From Methanarcanum sp963640855 (GTDB lineage: Archaea > Thermoplasmatota > Thermoplasmata > Methanomassiliicoccales > Methanomethylophilaceae): a stretch of DNA of 10,505 nucleotides. The DNA is taken from NCBI GenBank assembly GCA_963640855.1, contig CAVIAJ010000026.1, positions 1-10,505 of the forward strand, given 5' to 3'. Below are positions 1 through 6,221 of this stretch, in pieces. Positions within the stretch are counted from its first letter, which is position 1; every line of letters starts with the position of its first letter. The position numbers and the translations under genes are program-made. The notes beneath the pieces are model-generated. The model made no database searches. It saw nothing but the letters and a program-made list of their open reading frames with translations, and was not told the DNA's origin.

Positions 1-1076
1 ATGAACTCCGCCGTGCAATAACATCGTTCATCGGAGGAATGATGTCGCCGTTGCTTAAAGAAGGCACTTTCAGACAATTGGGCATAGTAACAGGCATTAT
101 GCAGATAACCAAAGAGAACATCTTCAGTGGTTTGAACAATGTAATTGAAAATGACATCTTCGATACAGAATTCGATGAAATGTTCGGTTTCACCAATGAT
201 GAGGTGAAACAGATCTGTGCCGATTACGGCCATCCGGAAAAATTCGAGGAAGCCAAAGAATGGTATGACGGATACCGTTTCGGAGATGCCGATATTTACA
301 ACCCATGGAGCATACTGAATTATATCAATAAGAATTTCAAACCGGGGCTGTATTGGGTAAATTCAGGCAAAATCACCGCTGTAACAGATATAATCTCAAA
401 TGCGAACAGAGACATTACTGAAGATTTGAAGGCTCTCGGTTCCAGAGAGAGTGTTCAATGCGATATTGTCAGGAAACTGATTTTTAAAAATCTGAAAAAT
501 CCGAAATCCATCTACTCTTTGCTGACTGTCTCCGGCTATCTCAAAGCAATACCGCACGGAGACAATTACCTTCTGTCAATACCCAACAGAGAACTGTTCG
601 CGATATTTTCACAGTCATTAACAGAAATTCTGTTTGAAGATGATGATAAGGCTTCGATTGCACTCAAAGAATTCGCGAATGCATTGCTGTCCGACAACGT
701 TGACTCCATGAAAGAATCACTGAAAGGAATCTTTATGGGCGGAATCAGCTCCCGTGCGTTAATCAGCGAGAATTCCTATCAGACGTTTATTGTCGCAATG
801 CTGATGTGTCTTTTCGGAAATTACGATATCAAAGCCGATTACGAGAACGGAAGAGGATTTTCAGACATTCTGATGACGAAGAAAAAAGGCATGGGGCCGA
901 ATGTTGTCATAGAACTGAAGAGATCTTCGGATGACAGACATCTCGAACATGATGCAAAAGCCGCCCTTCAGCAGATTAAGGATAAAGAATATGCCTACGG
1001 TCTGAAAGGAGAAACGATTCTCTACGGTATCGCATTCTCGGACAAAGAACCGTTCATAATCTCCGAAAAAATCTGA
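1..1076 (+). CDS. AAA-ATPase-like protein with C-terminal PD-(D/E)XK nuclease domain (5'-partial)
   Basis: This is the C-terminal part of a gene that begins left of the window. The reading frame is open from base 3 and reads ELRRAITSFIGG upstream of the first ATG (39). That matches KLRRRITSFLRA in the next gene, so the ATG at 39 is internal and not the start. Family hallmarks follow: LGIVTGI, WYDGYRF and NPWSILNYI of the AAA-ATPase-like family (Pfam AAA-ATPase_like). The last third is a PD-(D/E)XK nuclease domain (PDDEXK_9/DUF1703 type): GRGFSDIL with the metal-binding Asp at 864-866, VVIELKRSS with Glu 912-914 and Lys 918-920, then a QQIKDKEYAYG helix. The active-site residues look intact. 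Family function is not established; roles in mobile-element biology or defence have been suggested. The Walker motifs would lie outside the window. A short inverted repeat (AATTGA/TCAATT, 1077-1095) follows the stop. Confidence 0.85.
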   Translation, partial: ELRRAITSFIGGMMSPLLKEGTFRQLGIVTGIMQITKENIFSGLNNVIENDIFDTEFDEMFGFTNDEVKQICADYGHPEKFEEAKEWYDGYRFGDADIYNPWSILNYINKNFKPGLYWVNSGKITAVTDIISNANRDITEDLKALGSRESVQCDIVRKLIFKNLKNPKSIYSLLTVSGYLKAIPHGDNYLLSIPNRELFAIFSQSLTEILFEDDDKASIALKEFANALLSDNVDSMKESLKGIFMGGISSRALISENSYQTFIVAMLMCLFGNYDIKADYENGRGFSDILMTKKKGMGPNVVIELKRSSDDRHLEHDAKAALQQIKDKEYAYGLKGETILYGIAFSDKEPFIISEKI

Positions 1077-1141
1077 ATTGAAGTACGCTCAATTGATTGC
1101 TCCCGTATCGGTTTGTCGTCTGTCCGCGGATTTTGAGTGAG

Positions 1142-1150
1142 TATTATAAA
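1142..1150 (+). promoter_or_regulatory. TATA-like box for the second AAA-ATPase-like gene
   Basis: The sequence TATTATAAA is centred about 27 bp upstream of the ATG at 1174. This is the archaeal TATA-to-start spacing, so transcription would begin at or within a few bases of the start codon. No Shine-Dalgarno sequence is visible, which fits a leaderless mRNA. Confidence 0.55.
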
Positions 1151-1173
1151 GAATCCTTCAAATTGTTAAATCT

Positions 1174-2367
1174 ATGAAACAGCTCCCTGTCGGCATCAAA
1201 GACTTCAAGGCCATCCGCAATGAAGATATGTATTACGTGGACAAAAGTATGCTGATAGGGCAGATACTGGGTATGAATGATTTGGGCGTGTATTCGATTA
1301 CAAGACCCCGCCGTTTCGGAAAATCATTGAATCTGAGCATGTTGGATGCTTTCTTCAACATCAAATACAAAGGCAATACATGGTTCGACGGATTGGAAAT
1401 ATCGAAACATCCGGAATATGACTGTTACAAGAACGCATTTCCCGTAGTCACTCTGAATTTCAAAATAATGACAGACAGTTATGACGAATTTGTCAGAAAA
1501 TTCACTAATAAAATTCCGATAATATTCGACGATTTTTCCTATCTCGAGAAATCACCTGTACTCACTGACAGAATGAAAGCAATCTTTAAAAAACTGTACG
1601 AAGGGGAGAACAGCATCGAAGATGTTCAGGATGCATTTGCGGTACTGACTATGTTACTTGAAAAACACCACGGTTCGAAAGTTGTGGTGTTGATTGACGA
1701 ATACGACGGCACCGTCAACAGCATAAATGATGAAAAACTCCGTCGCAGAATCACATCATTCCTCAGAGCCGTATTGTCACCGTTACTCAAAGGCAATGAC
1801 TCACTTCAACTCGGAATCATGACAGGCATCACTCAAATGGTAATGGCTGATGAATTCGGAGGGCTGAATAATGTCATCGGAGACGATATTCTCAACACCC
1901 ATTTCGGAGATATGTACGGTTTCACCGATGAAGAAGTAAAACAGATCTGTGCAGACTACGGACACCCCAAGAAATTCGAAGAAGCAAAAGAGTGGTACGG
2001 AGGATATCATTTCCGCAAAACGGACGTCTGCAATCCCTGGAGCATTCTGAACTATGTCCGGAAGAACTTCGAAACCGGGCCTTACTGGGTAATGACAAGC
2101 GGAAACAGAGAGATATTCAATGTTGTATCTGATACAGATAAAATATCCGCTGAAAAACTGCAGACTCTGATTTCCGGAGGGGCAGTTACCGGGAGAGTCG
2201 ACACGATAATAACTTCCGACGGTTACCGCGACCCGTATTCACTCATGGCTGTCACAGGTTATCTCAGGGTGGTATCCGAAGAACGGAATTGCAAACTGTC
2301 AATACCCAACAGAGAATTACTCAATATGTTCTCGGGAATGACTGAGGGCATTGAATCCTCAGATTGA
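1174..2367 (+). CDS. AAA-ATPase-like protein lacking the C-terminal nuclease domain
   Basis: A 397-aa paralogue of the preceding gene. The N-terminus (LPVGIKDFKAIRNEDMYYVDKS) is typical of the AAA-ATPase-like family. The nucleotide-binding loop is the family's RPRRFGKS version at residues 44-51, and the Walker B strand is VVVLIDEYD at 170-178. LGIMTGIT (about 213-220), WYGGYHF (274-280) and NPWSILNYV (287-295) follow. Identity to the upstream gene is very high over the shared part, for example EVKQICADYGHP and KFEEAKEW in both. It runs past the shared SIPNREL motif (376-382) and then ends within about 15 residues, where the neighbour continues into a PD-(D/E)XK nuclease. Only 83 bp separate its stop from the next gene, so no nuclease remnant can be hidden there. 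It is either a naturally ATPase-only partner or a 3'-deleted copy. Start chosen because full family N-terminal homology begins here and a TATA box sits 27 bp upstream. Confidence 0.85.
   Translation: MKQLPVGIKDFKAIRNEDMYYVDKSMLIGQILGMNDLGVYSITRPRRFGKSLNLSMLDAFFNIKYKGNTWFDGLEISKHPEYDCYKNAFPVVTLNFKIMTDSYDEFVRKFTNKIPIIFDDFSYLEKSPVLTDRMKAIFKKLYEGENSIEDVQDAFAVLTMLLEKHHGSKVVVLIDEYDGTVNSINDEKLRRRITSFLRAVLSPLLKGNDSLQLGIMTGITQMVMADEFGGLNNVIGDDILNTHFGDMYGFTDEEVKQICADYGHPKKFEEAKEWYGGYHFRKTDVCNPWSILNYVRKNFETGPYWVMTSGNREIFNVVSDTDKISAEKLQTLISGGAVTGRVDTIITSDGYRDPYSLMAVTGYLRVVSEERNCKLSIPNRELLNMFSGMTEGIESSD
2342..2362 (+). terminator. Small hairpin at the 3' end of the AAA-ATPase-like gene
   Basis: CTGAGG (2342-2347) and CCTCAG (2357-2362) can pair across a 9-nt loop immediately before the stop codon at 2365-2367. 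No T-run follows, so a termination role is only a possibility. Confidence 0.25.
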
Positions 2368-2450
2368 AAATCATACAGTCTCCGAAACCTGTAATCCACA
2401 GACAGACAGCGTAAGATATTAACAATGATTACAATAACCGCTCCGATAAG

Positions 2451-3629
2451 ATGACAGACGAACTGTTCAGAGACGATGCATATGTATCCGAGTTCGAAGC
2501 CGAGGTCACCGCCGTAGACGGCGAATATGTGACACTCGGAGGTACCGCTTTCTACCCCGGAGGGGGAGGACAGGTATGCGATACAGGTATCGTCGGAGGC
2601 GTGAAAGTCACCGAAGTCAGGGAAAAAGACGGAGAGATTGTACACCGTATGCCAGGACACGATCTCAAAGTCGGAGACAGGATTTGGTGCAGCGTCGACT
2701 GGGACAGACGTTACGATTTAATGAAGGGACATACTGCGGAGCATCTTCTCTTCAATTCCCTCAGCCGTCAGGACCCCGAACTGAATATCGTGAAGATTTT
2801 CATTTCACCTGAATCGAAATATGTTATCGTAGACAGGGACATCTCCTGGGAGAAGATTTCCGATGCGGTACGTTTTGCGAATAAGGTGATTTCCGAAAAT
2901 CATGCGGTCAGAAGAAGCATGATGAGCAGAGACGATCCCGATATTTCCAAAATACGTGTGAAGTTGGACCGTATTGAAGAAGACGAAATAAGTGTCGTGG
3001 AAATCGAAGATGTGGATATTGCCGCGTGCTGCGGAATACATGTGATGGAGACGGGAGAGATAGGTGCTCTTCTTGTAAGTAAGAAAACATCCGCGGGAAA
3101 GGAAGGTGTGGAAATTCATTTCGAGATAGGAGATTCCGCGGTGGATAACGCAATGATGTTGGCCTCTTCGTGTCTTTCTGTTATCGATGACTTGGGAAGC
3201 AAACCGTCCGACATCGTCAGGACTGTTTCCAACATGAAACATGAGATTGCACTTTACAAGAAGATGCTAAAAGAGTCTGTATCATCTTCATTGAAGAATC
3301 TCAGTCCCGTAAAGATTGGGGATGTCAATATTTACAGCGGAGTATTCCCGACATCCGACCGCAGTGTCCTCACCGAAGCTGCGGAATCGTTCAAAACAAA
3401 AGGTTCGGTTTCCGTACTCATAGGTTCGGGAGAGAATCTCACCGTTATTGTCGCATCGGGAAATGACAGAATCGACTGTAAATCCGTGTTATCCGATGTA
3501 CTCCCCAAATTCGGAGGAAGGGGCGGAGGAAAGAAAGATTTCGCTCAGGGCGGTGTTACCGATACTTCGGCTGCGGACGGTTTACTTACGGAATTGATGT
3601 CATCGGTCGAATCATCTCTGAAAGGATGA
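2451..3629 (+). CDS. alaX: AlaX-type alanyl-tRNA editing protein (long form)
   Basis: Predicted trans-editing hydrolase that removes Ser or Gly wrongly attached to tRNA-Ala, acting in the cytoplasm. At 392 aa it has the domain order of long AlaX proteins: an N-terminal beta-barrel with the AFYPGGGGQVCDTG signature (33-46), then the zinc-binding editing core with HTAEH (His94, His98) and ACCGIH (Cys193 or 194, His197), and a C-terminal DHHA1-like segment with GGRGGG (355-360) followed by KDFAQGG. These match the editing and C-terminal (C-Ala) parts of alanyl-tRNA synthetase. The aminoacylation domain is absent, so it is not AlaRS. All metal ligands appear present. It starts 83 bp after the preceding gene with no clear Shine-Dalgarno sequence; an AT-rich GATATTA (2415-2421) might be its TATA box but lies 33 bp from the ATG. 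NAC follows 36 bp downstream. Family call is firm; amino-acid specificity cannot be read from sequence. Confidence 0.88.
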   Translation: MTDELFRDDAYVSEFEAEVTAVDGEYVTLGGTAFYPGGGGQVCDTGIVGGVKVTEVREKDGEIVHRMPGHDLKVGDRIWCSVDWDRRYDLMKGHTAEHLLFNSLSRQDPELNIVKIFISPESKYVIVDRDISWEKISDAVRFANKVISENHAVRRSMMSRDDPDISKIRVKLDRIEEDEISVVEIEDVDIAACCGIHVMETGEIGALLVSKKTSAGKEGVEIHFEIGDSAVDNAMMLASSCLSVIDDLGSKPSDIVRTVSNMKHEIALYKKMLKESVSSSLKNLSPVKIGDVNIYSGVFPTSDRSVLTEAAESFKTKGSVSVLIGSGENLTVIVASGNDRIDCKSVLSDVLPKFGGRGGGKKDFAQGGVTDTSAADGLLTELMSSVESSLKG

Positions 3630-3635
3630 AAAGTG

Positions 3636-3645
3636 TTTAATTAAA
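3636..3645 (+). promoter_or_regulatory. TATA-like box upstream of NAC
   Basis: TTTAATTAAA is centred about 26 bp before the NAC ATG and preceded by a purine-rich stretch (GATGAAAAG) resembling a BRE. It could give NAC its own transcript starting near the ATG. The good Shine-Dalgarno at 3656-3660 instead argues for translation from a longer message, so both modes may operate. Confidence 0.4.
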
Positions 3646-3655
3646 GCTTACACAT

Positions 3656-3660
3656 AGGTG
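3656..3660 (+). promoter_or_regulatory. Shine-Dalgarno sequence for NAC
   Basis: AGGTG lies 5 nt before the ATG at 3666 and complements the archaeal 16S rRNA 3' end. It supports ATG 3666 over the next internal ATG, codon 4 (3675). Confidence 0.6.
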
Positions 3661-3665
3661 GAAAT

Positions 3666-4025
3666 ATGTCCGGAATGAAAGGAATCAACCCCCGTCAGAT
3701 GAAACAGGCAATGAAGAAGATGGGCATCACCAACGCTTCAATCGATGCCATCGAAGTCATCATCAGGTGTCGTGACAAAGATATCGTAATCAGCGGCCCC
3801 GATGTCAACGCAATGACAATGCAGGGTTCGACAACCTATCAGATTTCAGGTGTTGTATCCGAGAGAGCGCCCGGTGCAGTCAGTGAAGTTAAAAGTTCGA
3901 TTCCCGAGGAAGACATTGAATTGGTCATCTCTCAGACCAACTGCGACCGTGAGAAGGCTATAGAAGCGCTTGAAGCATGCGACGGACAGCCTGCGGAAGC
4001 GATTCTGAAGATCATGACGGAGTGA
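3666..4025 (+). CDS. nac: Archaeal nascent polypeptide-associated complex protein (NAC)
   Basis: Ribosome-associated chaperone that binds emerging nascent chains; the archaeal protein works as a homodimer. At 119 aa it has the usual archaeal length and order. It begins with the INPRQMKQAMKKMGI segment (about 6-20). The NAC beta-barrel core follows (about 27-70), with IEVIIRCRDKDIVISGPDV and the characteristic TTYQISG. A C-terminal UBA domain spans about 80-119 (EEDIELVISQTNCDREKAIEALEACDG). All parts look intact. It sits between alaX and hypC. Its stop codon is embedded in the ribosome-binding site of hypC, so the two are translationally coupled. The family call is very secure. Confidence 0.95.
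   Translation: MSGMKGINPRQMKQAMKKMGITNASIDAIEVIIRCRDKDIVISGPDVNAMTMQGSTTYQISGVVSERAPGAVSEVKSSIPEEDIELVISQTNCDREKAIEALEACDGQPAEAILKIMTE
4019..4025 (+). promoter_or_regulatory. Shine-Dalgarno sequence for hypC overlapping the NAC stop codon
   Basis: GGAGTGA includes the TGA stop of NAC and lies 6 nt before the ATG at 4032. It fixes the hypC start and implies that ribosomes ending NAC translation feed hypC initiation. Confidence 0.65.
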
Positions 4026-4031
4026 TTGGTT

Positions 4032-4262
4032 ATGTGTCTCGCAGTTCCCGGAAAAATCGTATCGATAACAGACGATATCGCGGAGATTGATTTCGGCGGT
4101 GTAATGAAGAAAGCCAATGTTTCCATGGTGGAAGCAAACGTAGGCGACTGGGCCGTTATCCACGCGGGATTCGCAATAGAAATCATGGATGAAGATGACG
4201 CCCAGGAAACCATAATGCTCTGGAACGACGTCCTCGATCACGACGGTGTAGAGTTTAAATGA
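4032..4262 (+). CDS. hypC: HypC/HupF family [NiFe]-hydrogenase maturation chaperone
   Basis: HypC works with HypD in building the Fe(CN)2CO centre of [NiFe] hydrogenases and then binds the precursor of the large subunit. The 76-aa product begins MCLAVPGKI, the family hallmark. Cys2, exposed after removal of Met1, is the essential iron-binding residue, so the start must be ATG 4032 and not the in-frame TTG six bases upstream. GDWAVIHAGFAIEIMDEDDAQET matches the conserved second half (usually GDYVLVHAGFA-I). The presence of hypC implies that the organism makes a [NiFe] hydrogenase, as hydrogen-dependent methanogens do. No other hyp gene lies in the window. The last 8 bp overlap the end of the convergent regulator gene, leaving no room for a terminator between them. 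Confidence 0.93.
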   Translation: MCLAVPGKIVSITDDIAEIDFGGVMKKANVSMVEANVGDWAVIHAGFAIEIMDEDDAQETIMLWNDVLDHDGVEFK

Positions 4263-5022
4263 CCCTGTCTCCGGGTTCGATAATGAACTTGTGATAGTTG
4301 TTATCGGTACCGAAGATTTCGGATTTGGTTACCACATACTCTTTGCCGGTGACGTCAGTGAGCAACTTTGCAAAGAGTCCGTGGTGGTATGCCGCAACTG
4401 CGGATATAGTGCAGGGATAACTGTCGGTAGACCTTATGATGATGGTCAGCGGCATGAATGTGTATATGCACACTTCTCCGATTGCGTTCTTCTCGTAGAA
4501 TTCCTGCAGCCACGTGATTACGTCTTCGACTTTGTTTACCTGTATCTTGGATGCGATATAGGCTCCGAATTCACGTCCGAGTCCTTCCGTCAGAGGAGAT
4601 ACATCCAATCCTACCGCTTCGATTCTTGTGAGGAATCTCGTAAGAGTGTCTCTGTGGAAATCCTTGTTGTCCATCATCCTTCCGAAGAATGTTTCGGAAT
4701 CGTTTCTGGAGAATTGGGTTACATCCTTGGAGAATGCGAGTTTTCTTGATTTGAGTCTGAAGATTTTTCTGCGGCTGTCGTTTTTGTCGAATTCAAACGC
4801 TGTCAATCCGCGGGAAACCAACTGATCCATGTGTACCGAGAGTGTAGACTGTGCCTTCCCGGTCATATCAGCCACCTCACTCATGGAGAGGGGCGTCTTG
4901 GACAGTTCATTCAAAATATCGATGTGGAGCGGGTCCGAAACCTGTACGATTGAGCTCAGTTCACCGTTATCCACGAGATAGAGTTCGAAAGCACCTGTGT
5001 CTGCCTTCTTCGTCCTTGCCAT
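4255..5022 (-). CDS. ArsR-like winged-helix regulator with V4R-like C-terminal domain
   Basis: A 255-aa predicted transcription regulator. Residues about 26-95 form a winged helix-turn-helix (VSDPLHIDILNELSKTPLSMSEVADMTGKAQSTLSVHMDQLVSRGL, then a basic wing NDSRRKIFRL). This is the ArsR/HTH_20 type found in many archaeal regulators. The rest resembles the V4R ligand-binding fold: LTEGLGREFGAYIA (144-157), EVCIYTFMPLTII (183-195), AAYHHGLFAKLLTDVTGKEYVVTKSE (210-235) and KFIIEP. Methanogen redox regulators such as MsvR also join an HTH to V4R. Here the usual Cys pair near the V4R end is missing (EIFGTDNNYHKF); Cys185 and Cys204 remain. The N-terminus is set by ATG 5022, with a TATA-like box about 24 bp upstream and a TCGCGCGA palindrome in between. 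HTH call is solid, V4R call moderate; target genes and signal are unknown. Confidence 0.75.
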   Translation of the reverse strand: MARTKKADTGAFELYLVDNGELSSIVQVSDPLHIDILNELSKTPLSMSEVADMTGKAQSTLSVHMDQLVSRGLTAFEFDKNDSRRKIFRLKSRKLAFSKDVTQFSRNDSETFFGRMMDNKDFHRDTLTRFLTRIEAVGLDVSPLTEGLGREFGAYIASKIQVNKVEDVITWLQEFYEKNAIGEVCIYTFMPLTIIIRSTDSYPCTISAVAAYHHGLFAKLLTDVTGKEYVVTKSEIFGTDNNYHKFIIEPGDRVI

Positions 5023-5032
5023 ATCCCTTTAT

Positions 5033-5040
5033 TCGCGCGA
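5033..5040 (-). promoter_or_regulatory. Palindrome TCGCGCGA between TATA box and start of the regulator gene
   Basis: A perfect 8-bp CG-rich palindrome sits in otherwise AT-rich sequence between the TATA box (5041-5048) and the regulator's start codon (5022). This is where an archaeal repressor would block transcription. An autoregulatory operator is an inference. Confidence 0.35.
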
Positions 5041-5048
5041 TAATATTA
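5041..5048 (-). promoter_or_regulatory. TATA-like box of the regulator gene
   Basis: TAATATTA, itself palindromic, is centred about 24 bp upstream of the start codon at 5022 on the minus strand. It predicts a leaderless or nearly leaderless message. Confidence 0.5.
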
Positions 5049-5157
5049 ATAACTGCGTTCCTGTCTGATTGCAATCAAACTGATTACCCGTTAAATTGTG
5101 TCAAATTTTACGAAATATAGGATTTTCTACGGGTGTTTTTCTGTGATCTCTGAGATG

Positions 5158-5186
5158 GCTGTGCCGGGCGTTCCGCCTGGCACGGC
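5158..5186. repeat. Strong intergenic hairpin upstream of the 5S promoter
   Basis: GTGCCGGGCG (5161-5170) pairs with CGCCTGGCAC (5174-5183) over a TTC loop: 10 pairs with one G-U. Three more pairs (5158-5160 with 5184-5186) may extend it. No T-run follows on either strand, so it is not an obvious terminator. It lies in the 218-bp gap between the regulator and the 5S gene. It could be a repeat unit, a structured RNA or a remnant. Confidence 0.6.
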
Positions 5187-5208
5187 ATCCTTGGTAAGGG
5201 CATAACCG

Positions 5209-5216
5209 TTATATAC
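5209..5216 (+). promoter_or_regulatory. TATA box of the 5S rRNA gene
   Basis: TTATATAC, preceded by CATAACCG, is centred about 28 bp before the predicted 5S 5' end at about 5241. The gene therefore appears to have its own promoter. Confidence 0.65.
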
Positions 5217-5240
5217 GGAATAGGTATGCAGAGTTTCGGT

Positions 5241-5362
5241 ACGACGGCCATAGCGGCGGAGTAACACCCGGTCCCATTCCGAACCCGGCAGTTAAGCCCG
5301 CCTGCGTCTCTGACTGTACTGTATTGCGCAAGTGTACGGGAACTCAGAAACGCTGTCGGCCA
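5241..5362 (+). rRNA. rrf: 5S ribosomal RNA
   Basis: About 122 nt with the conserved 5S core: GCGGCGGAGTAACACCCGG, then TCCCATTCCGAACCCGG and CAGTTAAGCCCGCC. The ends pair as helix I (CGACGGC near 5242 with GCTGTCG near 5352-5358). The variable arm TGACTGTACTG ... GGGAACTCAG is present. No 16S or 23S gene or tRNA is adjacent. It stands alone with its own TATA box, as in Thermoplasma and relatives, where the rRNA genes are unlinked. Exact ends are uncertain by a few bases. Confidence 0.93.
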
Positions 5363-5363
5363 C

Positions 5364-5376
5364 TTTTATCATTTAT
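5364..5376 (+). terminator. T-rich terminator after 5S rRNA
   Basis: The 3' end of 5S is followed at once by TTTTATCATTTAT. Archaeal RNA polymerase terminates at T-rich tracts without needing a hairpin. Confidence 0.45.
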
Positions 5377-5417
5377 TCCGTCAGACAGTATGCCGTATCG
5401 TGCCAGCGTACAAACCA

Positions 5418-5425
5418 TTAATATT
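5418..5425 (+). promoter_or_regulatory. TATA-like box of the isoprenoid operon
   Basis: TTAATATT is centred about 26 bp before the ATG at 5448. No Shine-Dalgarno sequence precedes that ATG. This predicts a leaderless operon mRNA and supports ATG 5448 over the in-frame GTG at 5400. Confidence 0.55.
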
Positions 5426-5447
5426 CAATTTCGCTTACGCTGAAACG

Positions 5448-6221
5448 ATGATAATAATCAAGCTCGGCGGAAGCGTAATCACCGATAAGTCTGAGTACCG
5501 TAAATTTAACAGAGAAACGGTCGCAAGACTCTGCCGCGAGATTAAGAAATCGGGCGAAGATGTTATCGTCGTACACGGAGCGGGTTCCTTCGGACACATA
5601 CTTGCGAAAGAATACGATCTGAACGGCGGATTCAGAAATAAGAATCAGATATCCGCCGCAGCCCAGGTTTGCTATGACACCAGAGATCTGAGTCTGATGG
5701 TTGTAAAGGAACTGATCGACGCGGGATTGCCTGCGGTGTCGGTACCTCCGGGTTCCGCATTCTTCATGGAAGACAGGATTCTGAAGATTGAAGATGAATA
5801 TGTTCTGAAATCCATGATTGAGAAAGGAATAATGCCCGTAATGTTCGGTGACGTAGTCCAAGATAAGAAACTGGGATTTGCGATATGTTCGGGAGATCAG
5901 ATTGTGAAGATACTTGCCGACATGTTCGATGCGGAGCGTGTGATATTTGTATCGGACGTAGACGGATTATTCGACTGCGATCCGAAAACAAATCCGAATG
6001 CGAAATTACTGAGACGTGTAAATTCCGATACTCTGAAAGAAGCGGATACGGAAATCACCGTTGCCGATGTAACGGGCGGAGTACGCGGAAAGATTGAGAC
6101 TATGCTCAGCGTATGTCACAGTAAGAGAGACTGTATTCTTGTCAACGGTACAGTCGAAAACAGACTGCTGGCACTCCTGAAAGGAGAAGATGTTCCCTGT
6201 ACCGGAGCGGAAGGTGATTGA
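5448..6221 (+). CDS. ipk: Isopentenyl phosphate kinase (IPK)
   Basis: Phosphorylates isopentenyl phosphate with ATP to give isopentenyl diphosphate, the last step of the archaeal variants of the mevalonate pathway. The 257-aa protein belongs to the amino acid kinase fold. MIIIKLGGSVITDK (1-14) carries the glycine loop and Lys5/Lys14. VVHGAGSFGH (41-50) contains the substrate-phosphate-binding His of IPKs at position 50. PVMFGDVVQDKKLGFAICSGDQI, FVSDVDGLFDCDP and DVTGGVRGKIE are the later conserved blocks. The SFGH motif separates it from glutamate-5-kinases and uridylate kinases. The start is ATG 5448 because the glycine-loop strand begins there and a TATA box lies 26 bp upstream; an extension to GTG 5400 adds 16 unconserved residues across the promoter. 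Its end overlaps fni, so it leads a three-gene isoprenoid operon. Confidence 0.93.
   Translation: MIIIKLGGSVITDKSEYRKFNRETVARLCREIKKSGEDVIVVHGAGSFGHILAKEYDLNGGFRNKNQISAAAQVCYDTRDLSLMVVKELIDAGLPAVSVPPGSAFFMEDRILKIEDEYVLKSMIEKGIMPVMFGDVVQDKKLGFAICSGDQIVKILADMFDAERVIFVSDVDGLFDCDPKTNPNAKLLRRVNSDTLKEADTEITVADVTGGVRGKIETMLSVCHSKRDCILVNGTVENRLLALLKGEDVPCTGAEGD

Noticed and set aside
39..41. ATG at 39 as the start of the first gene
   Set aside because: The frame stays open to the window edge, and the upstream residues match the second paralogue, so the gene is cut by the edge.
2368..2450. A frameshifted nuclease-domain remnant after the short AAA-ATPase-like gene
   Set aside because: Only 83 bp are available and no D, E-x-K or QxxxY pattern is visible in any frame.
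2805..3242. A 145-codon open frame on the minus strand
   Set aside because: It is antisense to the well-supported alaX gene and shows no family features.
4026..4028. TTG as the hypC start
   Set aside because: It would move the essential Cys away from position 2; ATG 4032 gives the canonical MCLAVPG and has a well-spaced Shine-Dalgarno.
4291..4749. A 152-codon open frame on the plus strand
   Set aside because: It is antisense to the winged-helix regulator, has no recognisable motif, and follows from that gene's codon pattern.
5400..5402. GTG as the IPK start
   Set aside because: It lies upstream of the TATA box and adds 16 residues not expected in the family; ATG 5448 starts the conserved first strand.
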